Shown here in pieces: positions 61,084-64,000 of a stretch of 64,000 nucleotides of DNA. Origin of the DNA: Verrucomicrobiota bacterium. GTDB lineage: Bacteria; Verrucomicrobiota; Verrucomicrobiia; Limisphaerales; J093. A program made the translations under genes and the position numbers. A model generated the notes under the pieces. It saw only the letters and a program-made list of their open reading frames with translations. It had not been told where the DNA came from and did no database searches. How positions within the stretch are numbered: position 1 is the stretch's first letter; every line of letters begins with the position of its first letter. The DNA is taken from assembly GCA_027493615.1 (NCBI GenBank), contig JAOSKK010000023.1, forward strand, positions 558,001 to 622,000, in the 5' to 3' direction.

Positions 61084-63158
61084 TCACGGAGGGACCACGA
61101 AGGCCAGCGGCGCCGGTTGCCCGGACGCCCCCAGCGCGAGGCGGTTTTCGATCGCCTGATACACCTGGCGCGCGATCGGGGCGCACGTGCCACCGCCCGA
61201 GCCGCCGCCTTCCACCATCACCACCACGACGTAACGGGGGTTCTCGTAGGGTGCGAACGACGTGAACCACGTGATGTACTCGACGACCTGACCGTTCTGC
61301 TCGATTTCGGCCGTGCCGGTCTTGCCGCCCACCCGCAGGTGACGCAGCGCCGGCGACTTGCGATCGCGCTCGCGAAACGCCCGGTAGCCGGTGCCTTCCG
61401 GTTCCTCGGTGTCGGCCAGCATGGCTTCCCGCAGGATCGCGAGGTTCTCCGGCCGCACCCCCAACTCCCCCGGACCCGCGGCTCGAAGACCACCGGCAAC
61501 GCCTGGACCCCCGGCTCGGGCGGATCCAGACGCAACACCAGCCGCGGCCAATAGACCCGGCCGCCATTGGCCACGGCCGCGGTGAGGACCGCCATCTGCA
61601 AGGGCGTGACGGTGATTTCCTGGCCGATGCAGACGTTGGCCACGTTGCCCTCCGTCCATTGCCAGCGCACCTCGCGCGGGTACGGGAAGAAACCCCGCGC
61701 CTCCTGCCGCAAGGGCAGCCCGATGCGTTCCCCAAGAAAGAACCGCTTGCCCATCTCCAGCAGCGCGTCGCGCCCCGTCTGCAGACCGTGATGGATGAAG
61801 TACGCGTTGCTCGAGCGCAGCAGGGCGCGGCGGAAGTTGTACTCGCCGGGTGGCGCCGTGTCGCGGATGAGGCGACGTCCGACGAAGTACGCGCCCCGGC
61901 CGGGAAGGCGGGGGTTGGGCTGCACCTCGTACGTCGCAGCGGGGTCCAGTCCGGCCTCCAGACAGGCCAGGCCCGTGACCATCTTGAAGATCGAGCCGGG
62001 CGGGTAGGCGCCCTGCGTGGCCCGGTTCAGCATCGGCCGGAGGGTGGGGTGGTTCAGGTAATTGGTCCAATCCGCCTGGCTGATGCCCTGCAGAAAGGCG
62101 TTCGGATCATACGCAGGCGCAGAAACCAGGGCCAGGACATCGCCGTTGGTCGCATCCAACACCACCACCGCGCCGCGGGTGTCGGGTCCGGCGGACTGCA
62201 GGGCCCGCCCGGCGGCGAGCTGCAATTCGAGGTCGAGGGTGAGGGTCAGGTTCATCCCCGCCTCCGCGGGCGTCCAGATGGTCTCACTCTCCCGGTAGCT
62301 GAGGCTGTTGACCACGATGGACTCAATGCCGGGCCGCCCGACCAATGCCTGGTCATAGCCTGCCTCGAGACCCACCGCGCCTTGATAACTGGGGAGGCTG
62401 TAGCTGAAGCCTTCCTCCTCGTCCCCGCGCGCCAGGTCGTCGCGCGTGAGGTAGCCCAGCACATGCGCGACCTGAGGGCCGTGGGGGTAGTGGCGGATCG
62501 GCTGAACCTCGAGGTCCACCCCGGGCAGGACCGGGGCCTGCTCGAGGAAGCGCGCCACTTGCTGCGGCGTCAGGTTCTCGAGGATCGGCAACGGCCGGTA
62601 AGGCCACTGGAAGTGGTGCCGGAGATAGTCCTTCGGCTGGATCTCGAGGGGCGTGCCCAGGAGGGCGGCGATTCTCGCCACCGTGTTGCTGACCACGTGG
62701 TAGCGCGCCTGCGTGTTGAGCTGTTGAATGTCGTCGCGCCCCGGCCGGATCGTGGGCCCCCGGGACCGAAACCGGTCCAGCAAGCCGTCCCACACGCCGG
62801 CAGGCCGGGTCGGGGAGGCGGCGGCACGCTGGGCCAGCCGCTCGGCCACCAGGATCGCCCGCAGCCGCCAGTACTCGGCCACGAACTGCGGTCGCAACTC
62901 CTCGATGTAAAGGTTGAGCTGGTAACTCGGGCGGTTGTCGGCCAGCACCTGTCCGTGCCGGTCCAGGATCTTGCCGCGCACAGCCGGCACCCGCACGGTG
63001 CGGAACGTCTGGTTGCGCATGCGTTCCCGGTAGTACTCGGACTGCACCACCTGCAGGTACCAAAGCCCCGCCAGCAGCACCCCGAGACCGGCGCACACCG
63101 CCAGCGCCAGCCAGCGCAACCGATGGTCGCCTCGTCGCAGTTGGTCCACTACCAGCAT
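61084..63158 (-). CDS. mrdA: penicillin-binding protein 2 (peptidoglycan D,D-transpeptidase)
   Basis: Class B PBP that cross-links glycan strands made by RodA. After an N-terminal helix (LRWLALAVCAGLGVLLAGLW, YLQVV) comes RVPAVRGKILDRHGQVLADN. The transpeptidase motifs are S-x-x-K in AYPPGSIFKMVTGLACLEAG, S-x-N in LLRSSNAYFIHHGLQTGRDA and KTG in LRVGGKTGTAEIEQNG. The indel near 61475 lies between the S-x-N and KTG motifs; QEITVTPLQMAVLTAAVANG precedes it. About 690 residues, normal. Ten bases after mreD. Confidence 0.93.
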
Positions 63159-63167
63159 GGCTTCGCG

Positions 63168-63719
63168 TCAGTAACGACCCCGCTTGAGATCGCGATCCGT
63201 CCGGAAAGGGAGGGCCGGGGCCGGAGGATGGAGAAAGGCGGTTTCGAGCCGGTCCATGAGCCGGAACACCAGCGGCGTGAGCACCCCGCCGGTGACGGCC
63301 AGGACCACCAGTTGCCAGAGTGAATCCCAACCCACATCCGGATGCAGTCCCTTGCCGAAGACCAGCCCCAGCGTCAGCACGGGCACCACCGCGCTCGCCG
63401 CCGCTCCCAGCAACACCTGCGCGTAGTCCAGTTCCCGCAAGAGCAGGTCCCGTTGTTGCCACAGGGCCAGTCCCACCAGGAACAGCGGCAGGATGCTCAC
63501 CCCCAGCGGATTCGCCGACAGTGCGTCCAACCACAACCCCGCCACCACGGCCAGGCCGCTCACTCCGGCGAGGCTCAGCCGCAGCGCCGCGTACACCACC
63601 AACGGGGGCACCAGGTTGATCGGGCTGCCCAGCCAGACCCGCGGCCCCGCCCACGCGGCCTGCGCAAATACCGCCAGGAACGCCAGCACAAGCAGGATGA
63701 GGAATCGGGCGCGTTTCAT
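63168..63719 (-). CDS. mreD: rod shape-determining protein MreD
   Basis: A 183-residue membrane protein in an intact frame with about five to six helices: FLILLVLAFLAVFAQAAWAG, LVPPLVVYAALRLSLAGVSG, LAVVAGLWLDALSANPLGVS and LVVLAVTGGVLTPLVFRLMD. MreD links MreC and the cytoskeleton with the RodA-MrdA synthase. Sequence conservation is low across phyla, so the call rests also on the order mreC-mreD-mrdA-rodA. Its ATG overlaps the mreC stop by four bases. Confidence 0.85.
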   Translation of the reverse strand: MKRARFLILLVLAFLAVFAQAAWAGPRVWLGSPINLVPPLVVYAALRLSLAGVSGLAVVAGLWLDALSANPLGVSILPLFLVGLALWQQRDLLLRELDYAQVLLGAAASAVVPVLTLGLVFGKGLHPDVGWDSLWQLVVLAVTGGVLTPLVFRLMDRLETAFLHPPAPALPFRTDRDLKRGRY

Positions 63720-64000
63720 GGCCAGATCACCAGCACCTCCCGCAGGCGGCTCGTGTCCGCCACCAGCTTCACCCGCGCCTCCGCGTACAGCCCGTACCCC
63801 ACACTCCGGGTGTCCACGACCGTCCCGACCGGAATGCCCGCCGGGAAGAAACCTCCCAGTCCGCTGGTCACCACGGTCTGCCCCGGCACCAGCGCGGCGT
63901 TTCGCGGCAGATGGGTCAGGTCCACCAGCCGGTGGTCCAGCACCCCCGCGGCGAGCGTCGTCAACACCCCCGTCTCGCCGGTCTCGCGCACCACCACGGC
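63716..64000 (-). CDS. mreC: cell shape-determining protein MreC, C-terminal part (runs off the right edge)
   Basis: Only the last 94 or so codons are inside. They match the periplasmic beta-barrel part of MreC: VLDHRLVDLTHLPRNAALVP, GQTVVTSGLGGFFPAGIPVG and TVVDTRSVGYGLYAEARVKL. TSGLGGxFPxGIPVG is the family signature. MreC activates the RodA-MrdA pair in the periplasm. mreB would be expected next, outside the window. No frameshift is seen in the visible part. Confidence 0.88.
   Translation of the reverse strand, partial: AVVVRETGETGVLTTLAAGVLDHRLVDLTHLPRNAALVPGQTVVTSGLGGFFPAGIPVGTVVDTRSVGYGLYAEARVKLVADTSRLREVLVIWP

Overview
The window is GC-rich chromosomal DNA that fits Verrucomicrobiota, probably the Limisphaerales/Pedosphaerales side. 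This placement is an inference from gene content. It rests on three Tat-exported Gfo/Idh/MocA oxidoreductases, secreted proteins ending in a short '..FYR..' C-terminal module, a prepilin-like [18 protein letters not shown] protein, a zinc-ribbon Ser/Thr kinase coupled to an ECF sigma factor, an alternative complex III operon, a MamK/MreB-like actin and a ThuA-HEAT-discoidin protein. No rRNA, tRNA, CRISPR array or intact insertion sequence was recognised.

Layout. Bases 1-4849 (minus strand) carry sucA-sucB and a translationally coupled DNA methyltransferase that runs off the edge. Bases 5198-6157 hold a decayed AAA/DUF4143 ATPase. Bases 6149-19195 are mostly secreted or envelope proteins: a DUF5010-like protein, a two-module secreted protein, a prepilin-like protein, an acetyl-xylan-esterase-like hydrolase, an RCC1/Ig-like protein, a Gfo/Idh protein and an EF-hand lipoprotein. 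Bases 19476-22610 encode GluQ, glycerate kinase and a HAD phosphatase. Bases 23394-34827 form one plus-strand respiratory operon: ActABCDEF (quinol to cytochrome c or oxidase electron transfer), a small membrane protein, a CcoN-like protein, a CcoO-like cytochrome and a monohaem cytochrome c. Bases 34945-57570 are mixed: GH2 enzyme, ApbE, two Gfo/Idh proteins, two LysM proteins, a SNF2/SWIM helicase, a zinc-ribbon protein, kinase plus ECF sigma factor, nitrilase-family enzyme, Uma2 nuclease, ThuA-HEAT protein and an actin-like protein. Bases 57878-64000 (minus) are the rod-shape cluster mreC-mreD-mrdA-rodA followed by rng.

The most unusual item is the CcoN-like protein. It keeps the CcoN helices and the sequence around each metal site, but all six haem b, haem b3 and CuB histidines are replaced, in an uninterrupted reading frame. 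Its CcoO partner keeps its haem and has an extra domain resembling the ribosomal L7/L12 C-terminus. No catalytic oxidase subunit lies in the window. The pair looks like an oxidase-derived module of alternative complex III with a new, non-catalytic role.

Several intergenic repeat families are present. In at least two convergent gene pairs the TAG stop codons of both genes lie inside the ends of an intergenic repeat.

Caution: roughly 40 single-base frameshifts interrupt otherwise well conserved genes, many in G or C runs. They look mainly like sequencing or assembly indels. Genes below are therefore given as full spans with approximate frameshift positions. The ATPase at 5198 differs: it has in-frame TAG codons and a missing core segment, so it is a genuine pseudogene.
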